A stretch of DNA of 64,000 nucleotides from Thelonectria olida (lineage: Eukaryota; Ascomycota; Sordariomycetes; Hypocreales; Nectriaceae). The notes beneath the pieces were generated by a model that did not search any database, was not told the DNA's origin, and worked only from the letters and a program-made list of their open reading frames with translations. The stretch covers positions 806,001 through 870,000 of the forward strand of contig JAGPYM010000011.1 of NCBI GenBank assembly GCA_020736575.1. The letters are read 5' to 3'. Positions 10,320 to 20,061 of the stretch are shown piece after piece. Every line of letters begins with the position of its first letter. Position 1 is the stretch's first letter. The position numbers were made by a program, and so were the translations under genes.

Positions 10320-11070
10320 TTTATTAGACTGTACGTCTTTATTTTGTAGGGAATAGATTCATTGAGACTGCATGTACGGAGCACTTCAAATCAATGAACG
10401 GAACACATCTAACGTGACCCCTTACTGAGACACATATCAACCTCCCAGATCGCATGGATGCTCAGACATTTGACCATCGGCGCTACCTGAGGGTCTCATT
10501 CCACTGCCTCCGCCCTATGTCCGGGCAGGCCAGATCTACATTCCATTGGCATGGCCGAGAGCAAAAGACCAACCCTTAGACGCGTCCTAGATCTTCCGGA
10601 AACCTTGGCCCGTCTGGCAGCATCATCCACTTAGCGTTAACCCTCCGTGGTCCGAAAGCCATGCTAACAGACCGATTTCCGGTCGGATTTGAGTTGAAAC
10701 TAGAAAGCTCGAGCCTAGGCCTAGAATTCTGCAAAGAGACTTTTGTTCGGCATCATGGATTGAGACCTATTCGCTGGGGCGCGGGCCGGACGACGCCGCG
10801 ACTCACACGCAACCGCCCATGGATGCGTTCTAGTTACAGAACATACGGATCAGTAATAATTTATGAGGGCGTTTCTTTGTAAACCGGGTTCCGGTAGTGG
10901 CCTGCGTCTTCAGCCCCATTGTCCAGAAGCCCAGCTCTCGCTTCCACAGGACTATATCTTTTCATAATATCACCAACAGCCGTAGTGCCCAATGTTCAAC
11001 TCTTGACCATCCAATTGCAAGCAGCTCCAACTCCCCTCGAGCATTGGATCAACCACATCCTACTTTCAAA
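10320..11070. promoter_or_regulatory. Promoter and 5' UTR of the GT2 gene
   Basis: This 751 bp interval between two plus-strand genes holds the GH16 3' UTR and the GT2 promoter. The segment 10900-11070 is open in the GT2 frame (ATG at 10897) but has low-complexity, pyrimidine-rich content like a 5' UTR. Confidence 0.4.
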
Positions 11071-13953
11071 ATGAATCCAAGCTATCCAGGTCCAGGCAGG
11101 CGGAGGAGTTCGGTGGTTGCCAACGTCGCCGTGCCCACTCATCTTATGCCTCGAGGGATTCGCACCACCTCCCGAAGAGACAAATTCCCGTCGGTGCCAG
11201 AAAGCGGGCCAGTGCAGGAAGCGATTCGTGCTCATATCGAGCATGTACGATCAGTCGATTACGGAAGGAATAATAGTATCGCCCCTGTCCAGCTGCCCCA
11301 GGCTGTTCACTTTCAGGAAGTTAAGTTCCAGGATGTCCGATTTGAGAAGCCACCACAGAAACGCGAGTCGGAGCCGACGGAACGTCCTGGTGAGCATGTG
11401 TCGTTCGCTCCCATGGTTCATCCTTCTCATGCGGAACATGTGTCGTTTGCTCCCCTGGTTCATCCTTCTCATGCAACCAGGAAGTCTTCAATGGCTCCAG
11501 CAGCCAGAGCTGCGAGAAAGCCTTCCATGGCTCCTATAGCCATGAAGTCTCCCTTTGCATCCAGGAATGCGTCAATAGCTCCGACGGATCCGAATTCACC
11601 AACAACTCCTTCATTTAGGAAGTTCTCGTCAATAGCTCCCACCGACCTGAATTCTCCAACGGTTCCTTCATTTAGGAAGGCGTCAATAGCCCCAGCGGAA
11701 AGGAAGCCCTCAATAGCGCCTCATAGTCTCTTCCACGCGCTAAGCGAGTACTCGTTGTCGACAGCTCACGGATCTAGCGCAACCTCGTCGAGTGGACGCA
11801 CGGGAAGTGACAGCGGCACCATCGACATGGACGATCCTGCGGCACGCCCTTCAGTCAATTACGCCACGGAGAAACCCCCAAGAGGAATGAGCTTTGCGAG
11901 ATCGAAGAGCTTCGCACACTCCATGCAGAGCAGAGCTCGCAGGCTCAGTCACGCGGTTCGGAGGAGCAGCATTTGGGACGTCTACGAGACGGCCAAGAGA
12001 CGGGGTGTCGAGATCCAACGGAAGCCATGGGCCATGGTCGTCTTCGAATATGCCTTCTATTTCTTCCTGGTCGCGCTCGTCTACTTTGTCATCATCGGAA
12101 TGCCACTCTGGAAGGGATCCGTTTGGTGGCTATACTGGTTGATGGAAAACAAGTTCTCTTTGACTGCCGGTTTTACCATTCCCATTGGCGTGGCTGCACT
12201 GTAAGTATTCGCAACGCAAGCTAGTGACTTCTGCTAACATGAAGATCTCCAAAGGTACGCTTTCGCGCCCCTGCTTGTCCTCTTCGAAAAGGACCCCCCT
12301 CCGTACGATCCAACCGTTGAATGCGATCCCATCAACAACCCAGGTGTCGCCACCACGGCGCTACTCATCCCATGCTACAAGTCTGCAGGCCTCATCGCGG
12401 CGACGTTGGACTCTGCAATTAAGATCTTCCCGCCGTCACACATCTTCGTCGTCGCCAACGGCAACTCGCCAACGCCACTCGACAACACTGAGGAGGTGTG
12501 CGCGCCCTACGGTGTCAACCATATCTGGTCTCCCATTGGATGCAAGCTCGTCGCGCAGTTCGTGGGCTGCTACGCCGCAAAGGAATTCAAAGACGTCCTC
12601 ATGATCGACGACGACTGCAAACTGCCTCCCAACTTCCCAGTCGTCAGCGACCGGCTCACTGGCAACGTCAAGTCGATCGGGTACACCATCAAGAGCACCG
12701 GCCCCAACTCGTCCCTGGGCACGCTATGCCAGCAAGCACAGGATCTGGAGTACAAGATCTCTGGTCTCCAGCGCCTGTTTGCTGGAGCCATCGGCAGCGC
12801 GACGTTTCCACATGGCGCAATCTCGCTGTGGGACCGGGAATTCCTCGTGAGCGTCTTCTACGACCACCCCGGGTTTTCCGTCTCCGAGGATTGGTTCTTT
12901 GGTGATAGTTGCCGTAAGCTTGGAGGGCGAATCAAGATGTGCTCTTCCGTCTTTGTCGAGACGGAAACGCCCGACGCCATCTTCAAGAGCTCGGGAAGCG
13001 AGCGTGGAGGCTTTGGTGAAATGACAGTGTTCAAACAAAGATTCATGAGATGGAACTTCTTCTTCGTCAACGGCATGTGGTACAACATGGCCTATATCTT
13101 CAGGAGCTGGAGCCTGGGATGGTGGGAGCTCGGCGCAAAGCTGTTTGTCTTCCAAGAGGTAAGTTCAGCCCTGCTCTGTCTGAGCAAGCTTTAGCTGACA
13201 GGATATGGCAGGCATACGAGACGCTTCTTTACCTCCTCGCTCCATTTGTGCTTCCCGTTGCCGCTCTCATCCGTCCACAATTTTTGGGTATTCTAACGGC
13301 AGTGACCATTGCGATATACTTGGTCAATGTCATCATCTTCAACGAGGTCCACCTTCGCCTGAAGCGAGAGCGAGTGACCTATAAAGTTTTGATACTGTAT
13401 TATGTATGCCTCAAACCACATTGATGCCTTTCATCCAGACTGACTGTCCGAATAGATGCCATACAAGATCATCCTCGCATTTGTCAATATCGCGAGCTGC
13501 TATTGGTCTATTTTCAAATACGCGCGCTATTTTGCAAAGCGTCATCTCAAAGTCGTCGAAGATGAAAAGGCTGTCGAAGTTATTCTTCGTTTAGAAGAGG
13601 AGATAGATGACGATGCGGAGCTGGATAAGCGACTCTCAGACGCTTGCTCGCAGGGCCGCAGGATGACAGTGACTGCGTTGAGCACGAGAACAAGCATCGC
13701 CTCCAAGGGTCGTGGTCAGAGCATCATGTCTACCGGAAAGGCTCGAGGAATGAGCATTGGAACCCACAGTATTGGAACCCACAGCATTCCTGGATACGGC
13801 CCAGAGGTTATCGGTCCTCACCAACCACAGCATCCGGGTGGTGCTCGGCCAAGCGTCCAGTTTGTTGACCTGCCTTTCAATCCCGCCTCGACTCATGGCA
13901 GCCCAAAAGCCCCCGCGTGGTCGGATCTAAACTGGGGGCACAACGCTGTCTAG
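11071..13953 (+). CDS. Membrane glycosyltransferase family 2 (polysaccharide/hyaluronan-synthase-like), 4 exons, 907 aa
   Basis: Exons 11071-12200, 12255-13158, 13212-13403 and 13456-13953 are separated by 52-54 nt introns with consensus sites. About 300 N-terminal residues are disordered and Ser/Arg/Pro-rich with two internal repeats: a 42 bp unit twice (HVSFAPMVHPSHA type, 11392-11475) and a SIAPTD-NSPT-PSFRK unit (11569-11680). Two membrane helices precede the catalytic domain. GT2 signatures: VVANGNS, the DDD metal motif in MIDDDCKLP (residues 495-497), SEDWFFG (588-589, catalytic Glu-Asp) and QRFMRW (638-643, the QxxRW acceptor/translocation motif). Further helices follow. Processive GT2 enzymes of this type polymerise a nucleotide-sugar and extrude the chain; the product here is unknown (Cps1-like). 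The start at 11071 (CAAAATGAA) is preferred over in-frame 10897. Confidence 0.9.
11392..11475 (+). repeat. 42 bp tandem duplication inside the GT2 N-terminus
   Basis: Two adjacent 42 bp units (11392-11433 and 11434-11475) encode E-HVSFAP-(M/L)-VHPSHA. They are nearly identical and in frame, so expansion or contraction would alter only the length of the disordered tail. Confidence 0.85.
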
Positions 13954-14349
13954 GCTTACACCTGACAAGCCAAATGGTGATCAGATAGATTGGGGTGGTA
14001 GAAAGTCACATATAAGGCGCCTCGGCTTAACAAGGTTGAAACTGGTATACCTAGTAATAGACTTCATTCGTTGCCTAGACTCCCAGCTCATCACTCTCAT
14101 GCTATCAGTATTTTTAGACGTGTGTCTCTTGCTTACCTTGGTGGGTGACTCAATACGACAGAGCTCTCTGCTTCTTTGAGCTGTCTGATCACGAAGAAGG
14201 AATGCTCGCTTACCCGAATGATGGATAGGCATGTTTACCCAAGTCACCATCTCGAGCACATTGCGCCGGTGAAGAATCCTTCTCATGTTGTCCGAACTCA
14301 AATTACACGCTCCATTTGACCTAAACTAGGTTGTCAAATCATCATCTCA
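13954..14349. other. Intergenic, no gene seen
   Basis: 396 bp between the GT2 stop and the ankyrin relic. The minus-strand frame at 13981-14301 has no motif. Likely the GT2 3' UTR. Confidence 0.4.
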
Positions 14350-14700
14350 TTACACGGCGCGCCTGGCTTCAAGGCTCTTCCCTGTCTTAAACCATTCATC
14401 CTCCTCAGCATGCGACATATGGCCATATTGGCTTTTCCCCGAATGTATTTCGGCCAGGTCCAGCATCCTCTCCAGGTCAAAAGCCACCTTTTCAGGCCTT
14501 CAGAGATTCGGCACGGTGATTTTGATCCGCTCCGCTTCCACAAGTGCCACCACCACGCGGTCGTGAGACCGGTCCATGGCGAGGTATGAGGGAGTTTTGC
14601 CTCTGGCCATTCTGGCTTTGCGGCAGTCACACTTAGTATCCGCGCTGAGACTTCTTGGCAAGAAGACTGAGCCCCTTGCAAGTGCCTTCCGTAGTTTTTG
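14350..14700 (-). pseudogene. Ankyrin-repeat relic
   Basis: In one minus-strand frame the sequence reads ARGKTPSYLAMDRSHDRVVV and continues ALVEAERI, a fair match to the ankyrin consensus G-x-TPL-x-A-x-x-GH-x-x-VV-x-L. It then meets TGA at 14502-14500 and continues in the same frame with DLERMLDLAEIHSGK to a TAA at 14352-14350. It lies downstream of, and on the same strand as, the caspase-like gene, and may be the remains of its C-terminus or of a separate gene. Only about one repeat is recognisable. Confidence 0.45.
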
Positions 14701-14888
14701 ATGACTTCAGTATACATGTAGAGTCGGGTGCGTGACTGAAACCCAAATCCTGTTATCCTTCAAAGTGTACGAAATTGCAGGGAAGGTATATTTCCTTTGC
14801 TTTATCGTGATTCCAATATCAATCTGTTCTTCTCCAACTTGTGATACAAAGTACCCCATCCAAGGCCCGCGATGCATCCAATTCCAAC

Positions 14889-15371
14889 TCAATTCTGCGT
14901 CAAAATTGGCAGTTCGATTCGCCCCGCGTTGCCGCCTCCAGACTTGTGAAACCGTGTGTAGAGCGGTTGCGATAGCCTCTTCACTTCTTTCTCCAGCTTT
15001 GCCATATCTCTGTTGAGAATAAGACGCTCAGTGTCGAGCTTCTTTCTCTTCTCTTCAAGTTTGCTCTTCCGCCCACCGCAGTCCTCCAGATCCCTTTCGA
15101 GTTGCTTTATCTCCGCTGCAAGCTCTTTCTCAGCCTTTTCGCACTCCTCTATGTCAGCCTGCATTTGCTTTGTTCTGCTTGCCGTTGCTTCATTATATCT
15201 GAAGCGGTTCGCTTTCCTTGTGGCCTTCTTCAGTTCCTCCTTTTTCGTCTCTTTCTTTTCACCAAGACGTTGTATTTCCCCCTTCAAATCATCCGTTTTT
15301 TCTTCCAATCTTTGTCTCTCCCCTTGAAAATCTGCGCATCGCTTGCCAAAATCCTGGGACTTCTTGTTCAT
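14889..15371 (-). pseudogene. Coiled-coil segment, same frame as the caspase-like gene but after a TGA
   Basis: 160 residues, strongly charged, with long runs of Lys/Glu and heptad-like Leu spacing (GEIQRLGEKKETKKEELKK, ELAAEIKQLERDLEDCG). This indicates a long coiled coil. It starts 18 bases after the TGA that ends the caspase-like frame and is in that same frame, so it was probably the C-terminal part of one protein. Alternatively it is a separate small coiled-coil protein starting at Met 15371. It ends at 14889 with an unremarkable tail. Confidence 0.5.
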
Positions 15372-15386
15372 TTCCTGTTCCTTCTT

Positions 15387-16226
15387 TCAACCCTCTCGCC
15401 CCAGTATCTCGGTCATGTTTCCGTGAAGTTCTTCAACCGCCAATGTCCCTCTTGTCCACCGATTCAGTGCCTCGCACAGCGCAGGGCTCATTCTGCCGTA
15501 CGTCACTGTCCCCCAGGATGCTGCTGAGACTGATTCCTTGGCGTAAGTGATGGCTGGTGTGGGAATTTGGATTGCATCATTCAGCCATCTGCCCATCGAG
15601 GTGAAGGAACCTCCGGCGTAGCAACAGTCCAGAATGACGAGTACGTTATGATTGGCATCCGTGACAAACCTATTAATACTTCTCCAAGACAAACGTGTGA
15701 CATCTTGGTAACGTTGACTGAGTTCTCTGTCAGCTACCGAACTGTACTTGCATGAAACGGAGCTCACTCACAATTCACCCACGATGTCATCCTGGCGCTC
15801 TTGTGTCAAGTTGTGGTCCCTGATTCGACGCCACAACTCACGTGCATCGTGCCGCAGAGTGCGAACGTCACCAGGATATCCGTGGCTCGAAGCACGTCAG
15901 CTGTGTTCCACTGGAGTTGAGGATCGATCAACGAAACTCTCACCTCCCAAGTTCTAATCCATCTAAAAATGAGAAGGCCCCATGTCCATGATAATAGAGA
16001 ATTCGCAATCCCCCCTCTCCAGCGAAAAAGGCCTGCAGCTTTGTTGTCAGACCATCCGCCCCCCCCCCCCCCCCCAGGGCTCCCTCATTTTGATATGATA
16101 CTTGTCAACTTGATATCCCTTCGAGCTGAACGCTTCGTCCACTTCGTTGGCCTCCTTGTGCAAGTCTTTGAGATCGGTGTACTCAAAGCCGAGTATGAGC
16201 ACGCCGGGAATGTCCTGGGCGGCCAT
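15387..16226 (-). pseudogene. Caspase-like (peptidase C14/metacaspase-type) gene, frameshifted at a 17-G tract
   Basis: Three exons can be built: 16226-15944, 15885-15772 and 15726-15387, with 58 and 45 nt introns and correct phase. The N-terminus (MAAQDIPGVLILGFEYTDL) and the beta-strand/His motif LRILYYHGHG fit the caspase fold; the catalytic Cys motif is VLVILDCCYAGGSF, with a following substrate-binding-like ESVSAASWG. The frame is broken between the N-terminus and the His motif by a run of 17 G (16059-16075): 15 or 18 would keep it open, 17 does not. The frame ends at TGA 15389-15387, directly before an in-frame coiled coil. Fungal proteins of this class sit in NLR-related death or allorecognition pathways. 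Either a pseudogene, a phase-variable allele or a homopolymer assembly error. Confidence 0.62.
16059..16075. repeat. C17 (G17 on coding strand) homopolymer
   Basis: Seventeen consecutive C on the plus strand, inside the first exon of the caspase-like gene. The length is not compatible with the reading frame on its two sides. Confidence 0.9.
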
Positions 16227-17072
16227 GATAGTATTGGCGAGGGTCGACTCGACTCCGAAAATGCCTACGTCGAGGCTTCTGTGACCTCTATTACTTGGGA
16301 GTCATGGGGTTTTAAATGTCTCAAACATATCTCAGGAATCTGGGGACATGATCTGAGCCTCAACAGGCGCAGAGGAAGAATCTGACGAATCTCCAGGCTC
16401 CACGTCTGTTGCAGCGTCAGCAACTGTAACATGGCGAGCCTCCAAATGTGACACCCCGCCATTGTGGTCCGTATGTGATTGGCGATTCATATGCATCAGT
16501 AAGAGATGCGCGGTATGCAATGTGAGGCTGGTTTTTACTTCAGGCCTCAATTATCAGCGCGTCACGACCCATCCTACTTGCAACACTCGCATTGTGATGG
16601 CGAGATGCACAGATAATACCCATGTTCCATTAGCAGCCGATTAATTCATGAGGGGACAGTGAGAAAGGATGAGAGATAGCCACGTAGGTCAGCATTCGCA
16701 TTTCTCCCTCGACTCTCCTCCCAACGCAACAGCTTGTCAATTATTAAGCCTGTTGTTGCCCTATTGATAATTATCGTGGAGTCAGAGTCGAGGAAAGTCG
16801 ACATCTTTGCGACAGATGCAGAAAGCCTCGGCGAGATTTGTGGCCTTGCGCGGTGTTGGGTAGTTATGCCTTTATGCGGCGAAGCAAACTACCAGCACGT
16901 TGACGTTCATCAATCATTACAAAGGTCAGTACTTGAAAGAGAAGAAGTAAAAACTTGGTTGACTAAAAGAAATAAAAGCAGAAATGAAATGTACGTAAAA
17001 GGAACAAAGAAAATAAAGAAAATGCTACGTATGCCAGGATTTTACAATCTAGATACTCCTTTATACAATAGC
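16227..17072. promoter_or_regulatory. Upstream region of the caspase-like gene
   Basis: 846 bp between two minus-strand genes. It contains an AT-richer purine patch at 16930-17040. A minus-strand frame (16550-16332) has no recognised motif and no phase-compatible splice to the caspase-like start at 16226. No gene is called. Confidence 0.35.
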
Positions 17073-18361
17073 TCAAACCAACCGTTCATCACAAGTCTCC
17101 AAGTTAGGACCAATCTCAGGAAGACAGCACAAGATGGCTTCAACGTCATCAAGCGGGTAGTTTTGGCCTTCCGAAACCGTCACATTTCTCTGGTGAATTC
17201 TTGGCTGCATGCAAAACCCGACCGAATCATCAGATGTGTTGGCGCAATCAGACGGGTCACTCATCGGGAATGGCTTATGGCGAGTCGATGCCACTTCTCT
17301 GGATCGCCGATAATGTTCTAGGAGTCGAAGAGAACCTTGGAGCACCCATTTTGTCTTCTCATCTGTTGACGCGCCGATCTTCTCGTGCAAGAAGGCACCA
17401 AAGTCCTTCGAAAATGCATCTACGCTCCCAGCAAGCCGGTCACGCCGGCCTAATACGACAATACCCATGTTAGTCTTCGTTGGCAAGTTGGTGTTCGGGC
17501 AGCTCACATGGGGATGGGACGATTGCAGAAGAGTCGAGCCGAAAAGCAATTCTGTAAATCGCCTTCCACTTTTCGAGGTCCGGCTTTCCACGCATTCTGT
17601 CTCGTATCTGGCTCATTTGGAGCTCGTCGATGCGCTCGTCAACGTGCTCAAAATCGGAATGGAGGCGCGTTTGCTGTTTGCAAGGATTGGGGACCTGGAG
17701 GTGCTTGTACAGACCGGCTAAGTTGTCGAATGATGCATAGCAGCGGTCGCATCTAGCAGAATAGTGTCGTCGAGAGATGTGTTGTCTGCGAGGAAGTGTT
17801 AGCAAGTGTCTCGTCCAGTCGCATCCGTGCTGTTTCCATTGCAACATACTTCAATCTGTGGATGTCCCATTCGTAACGTGCACATCTATGATAGCGCCCG
17901 GCGCTGTATTTTTCGGGATCGTGGAGGTAAAATGGGCATGGAAACCGTGTCTTGCAGTCCTCGCTCGTCGAGTCTCCCGAGGAATCCAGAGTCAGAGCTA
18001 GGCTATTTTCTTTGTTCGGGTCGTTTGACGGGTTAATGGGCGCATCTCTCACGAGTATCGATGACTGAGAAGGCTTTTGCCGTTTATGTGCGGCTTCCGA
18101 GTTCACGATTTGCGAGGGTCGCTGTCGTTTTCTGGTTGAGGTTGGGATGGAGGTATTTTGTGTAATTAAGGATAAGTTCGATCTTGGACCTTCTGGGCCA
18201 TTCGAAGGGATTTCTAGGGATGTGAGCGTACCACATTCCGTTATCCCAGGTTGTGGAGGTGGCTGCGCGGGATCGATGATAGCAAAAGGGTCTCCCCATA
18301 GTGAGATGGTGGATACCCATGGCGGAGCGACTGTGTTGTCGTAGCTCCAGTCGAGAGCCAT
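17073..18361 (-). CDS. Fungal C2H2-type zinc-finger protein, 3 exons, 388 aa
   Basis: Exons 18361-17850, 17785-17508 and 17449-17073 are joined by 64 and 58 nt introns (GTATGT...CGCAG; GTGAGC...TTAG with GACTAAC branch point), phases 2 and 1. The N-terminal ~140 residues are Pro/Ser-rich with basic patches (TRKRQRPSQ, HKRQKPSQ) that could be nuclear-localisation signals. At about residues 141-205 lies a compact Cys/His domain: FPCPFYLHDPEKY...H-x-C, then HRLKQHISRRHYSARCDRCY and a later KHLQVPNPC. This is the fungal pattern of a degenerate C2H2 finger pair spanning an intron. The C-terminus (WKAIYRIAFRLD) is conserved-looking but uncharacterised. The frame is open upstream to Met at 18625, but the ATG at 18361 (TTCAACATGGC) has better context and sits behind UTR-like sequence. 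Confidence 0.75.
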
Positions 18362-20061
18362 GTTGAAGGCGAATTTGAAAGTTAGTTGAAGAGTTTTGGA
18401 GTCGTTGTTGTTTGCAAGAGTTGATAGTCGAGGTGGCCACGGCGGTTTCAGTGGCCTTGGTCTAGGAAGGTCATATTCAGGGTGATTCGGCCACCGCCGG
18501 TCACCTTTCACCTTGCCAGATGCCATGGCACTGGTTTTGCCGTGTTGTTGCAGGACTGATAACAGGCGGTAGTGTTCCATGTTTGCGCAAATGGAAACAC
18601 TCCCGAAGGGATCTTCTTCCTTCAACTTCCTAATATTGGCGACTCCGTGATCGTCTTTTTGTCAAGTAGCAATACTGGCAGCAGTTGCAGCACTCGCAGC
18701 AATTCCACCTGTCGGGTTTATCATGAGGGCCTGTGGCACTGTTGCAAGACATGTTTCTCTTCATTACGTGGAAGTTGGAAGTTGAAGATGCTGAAGGAAG
18801 ATAGTGAGGAAGAAGTAGGGAAATTGAAGAACACAGAGCGGGGAAAGACTTAGTTTAATACAGGTATCCGGTTCTCTGCGCAGAAGCTGATAGAATGTCG
18901 GAAGAAGCAAGTATTGAGCAATATAGGTGAGCAGAAGAGAAATTGAAAAACACTGAGGGACGACGACTTGTTTTAATACCCACCTAACTAGTTTTCTGAA
19001 CTATTCGTATGACGTAGCTGTAGGCATGGGTTGAAACCGAGCTGGGGTGTACTGCACAGCGGTGCATTAGGGTGGCTGTAATGCGCAGATTCGTATTATA
19101 ATCATTGGATGTTGCACAATCTCGCACCCAGGATTCAGGGTGACATGCCCCCTCTTCCGCCCGCAGTTGAGTGAAATTCGGGACGCTGTACCTTGGAGTT
19201 AATGTCTGGGACTCCCTTGAGGTCATGCGTGTCATCCCTAGTTTCAAATTCCTTCTCCTAGCTCCATATGGGAAACGAAGCACTGCTATGAAGGACCCCG
19301 ACTCTCCAGCAGCGGACGACGTTCCTGCCATTGGGCATCGCTTCATCGAGACATCGGGCAACGAGTTCAGCATTGTGCCGAGCGAGGCAACTGCCAGGGA
19401 TCTTGTTGTTCTTTCCGAGGGAAGCGATTACCCTTCGTTGGTTTGAAAGATAGACAGTTTGTGAAGGGAGGTGTGGGCAGTGACGATCAACTTGGATTGG
19501 GTCTAAACGCCTCGCAGGGCATTATTTAACCGGCATGGCTTTGGTGCACCATTCAGGGAGAATGTATGGTGCTTACCTAGGGTGGCTAAACGAGCGATGA
19601 TAGGTCAAAATGAGACCTGGCGTTACGTATTTATCCCACTTGTCGGCGTTTGCTTGACCAGGGGGGTTCGATGTCTTGGGAGCGACGTGATGGTCGCGCA
19701 AATGTGCACTTCTTACAATGGCGACCAACGGAAGCGTGCCAAGTTTTTCGTGGCTTGGTGCAAGGATCTAATGCAAGATGGCAGCTGGACTCGCCCGACC
19801 ACAAGGCAAACACACTGCCTACGTGAGGCTGAATCTGCCTTGGGCACACATCGGTATGTAAGGTATCTACTTGCCAACTGTCCTTATTTCCGTGCCCGAC
19901 TTTCTTTCCTCCATTTCACTGGCTTGATCTCTGACTTAACAACAATTAAACGCTAAAATCGCGAACTGTTACCAAGCCGAGGGCATCATTTCCCCAATTA
20001 TCCTTCATTCAGGCTTTCTCCGTGAGTCAATCAAACAACACCTCGACGTAGAGAGGCTGCC
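18362..20061. promoter_or_regulatory. Divergent intergenic region between C2H2 gene and NLR
   Basis: About 1.7 kb between the minus-strand C2H2 gene and the plus-strand NLR gene. It contains a pair of ~40 bp imperfect direct repeats (18821 and 18940) and no supported gene; frames at 19171-19446 and 19582-19956 lack motifs. Confidence 0.4.
18821..18979. repeat. Imperfect ~40 bp direct repeat pair
   Basis: 18821-18861 (aaattgaagaacacagagcg, then a TTTAATAC end) and 18940-18979 (aaattgaaaaacactgaggg, then a TTTAATAC end) align with a few substitutions. The copies are about 120 bp apart. Confidence 0.6.

Noticed and set aside
10897..11070. N-terminal extension of the GT2 gene from an upstream in-frame ATG
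   Set aside because: The segment looks like a 5' UTR and the ATG at 11071 has a better context; kept only as an alternative start.
12406..13194. Single-exon reading of the GT2 catalytic domain as its own gene
   Set aside because: It starts at a non-ATG codon and continues smoothly by splicing from the upstream exon and into downstream exons.
15727..15771. Reading the caspase C-terminal exon from the ATG at 15767 as a separate gene
   Set aside because: The first codons lie in an intron with good GTGAGT and GACAG sites, and splicing gives a phase-correct join to the upstream exon.
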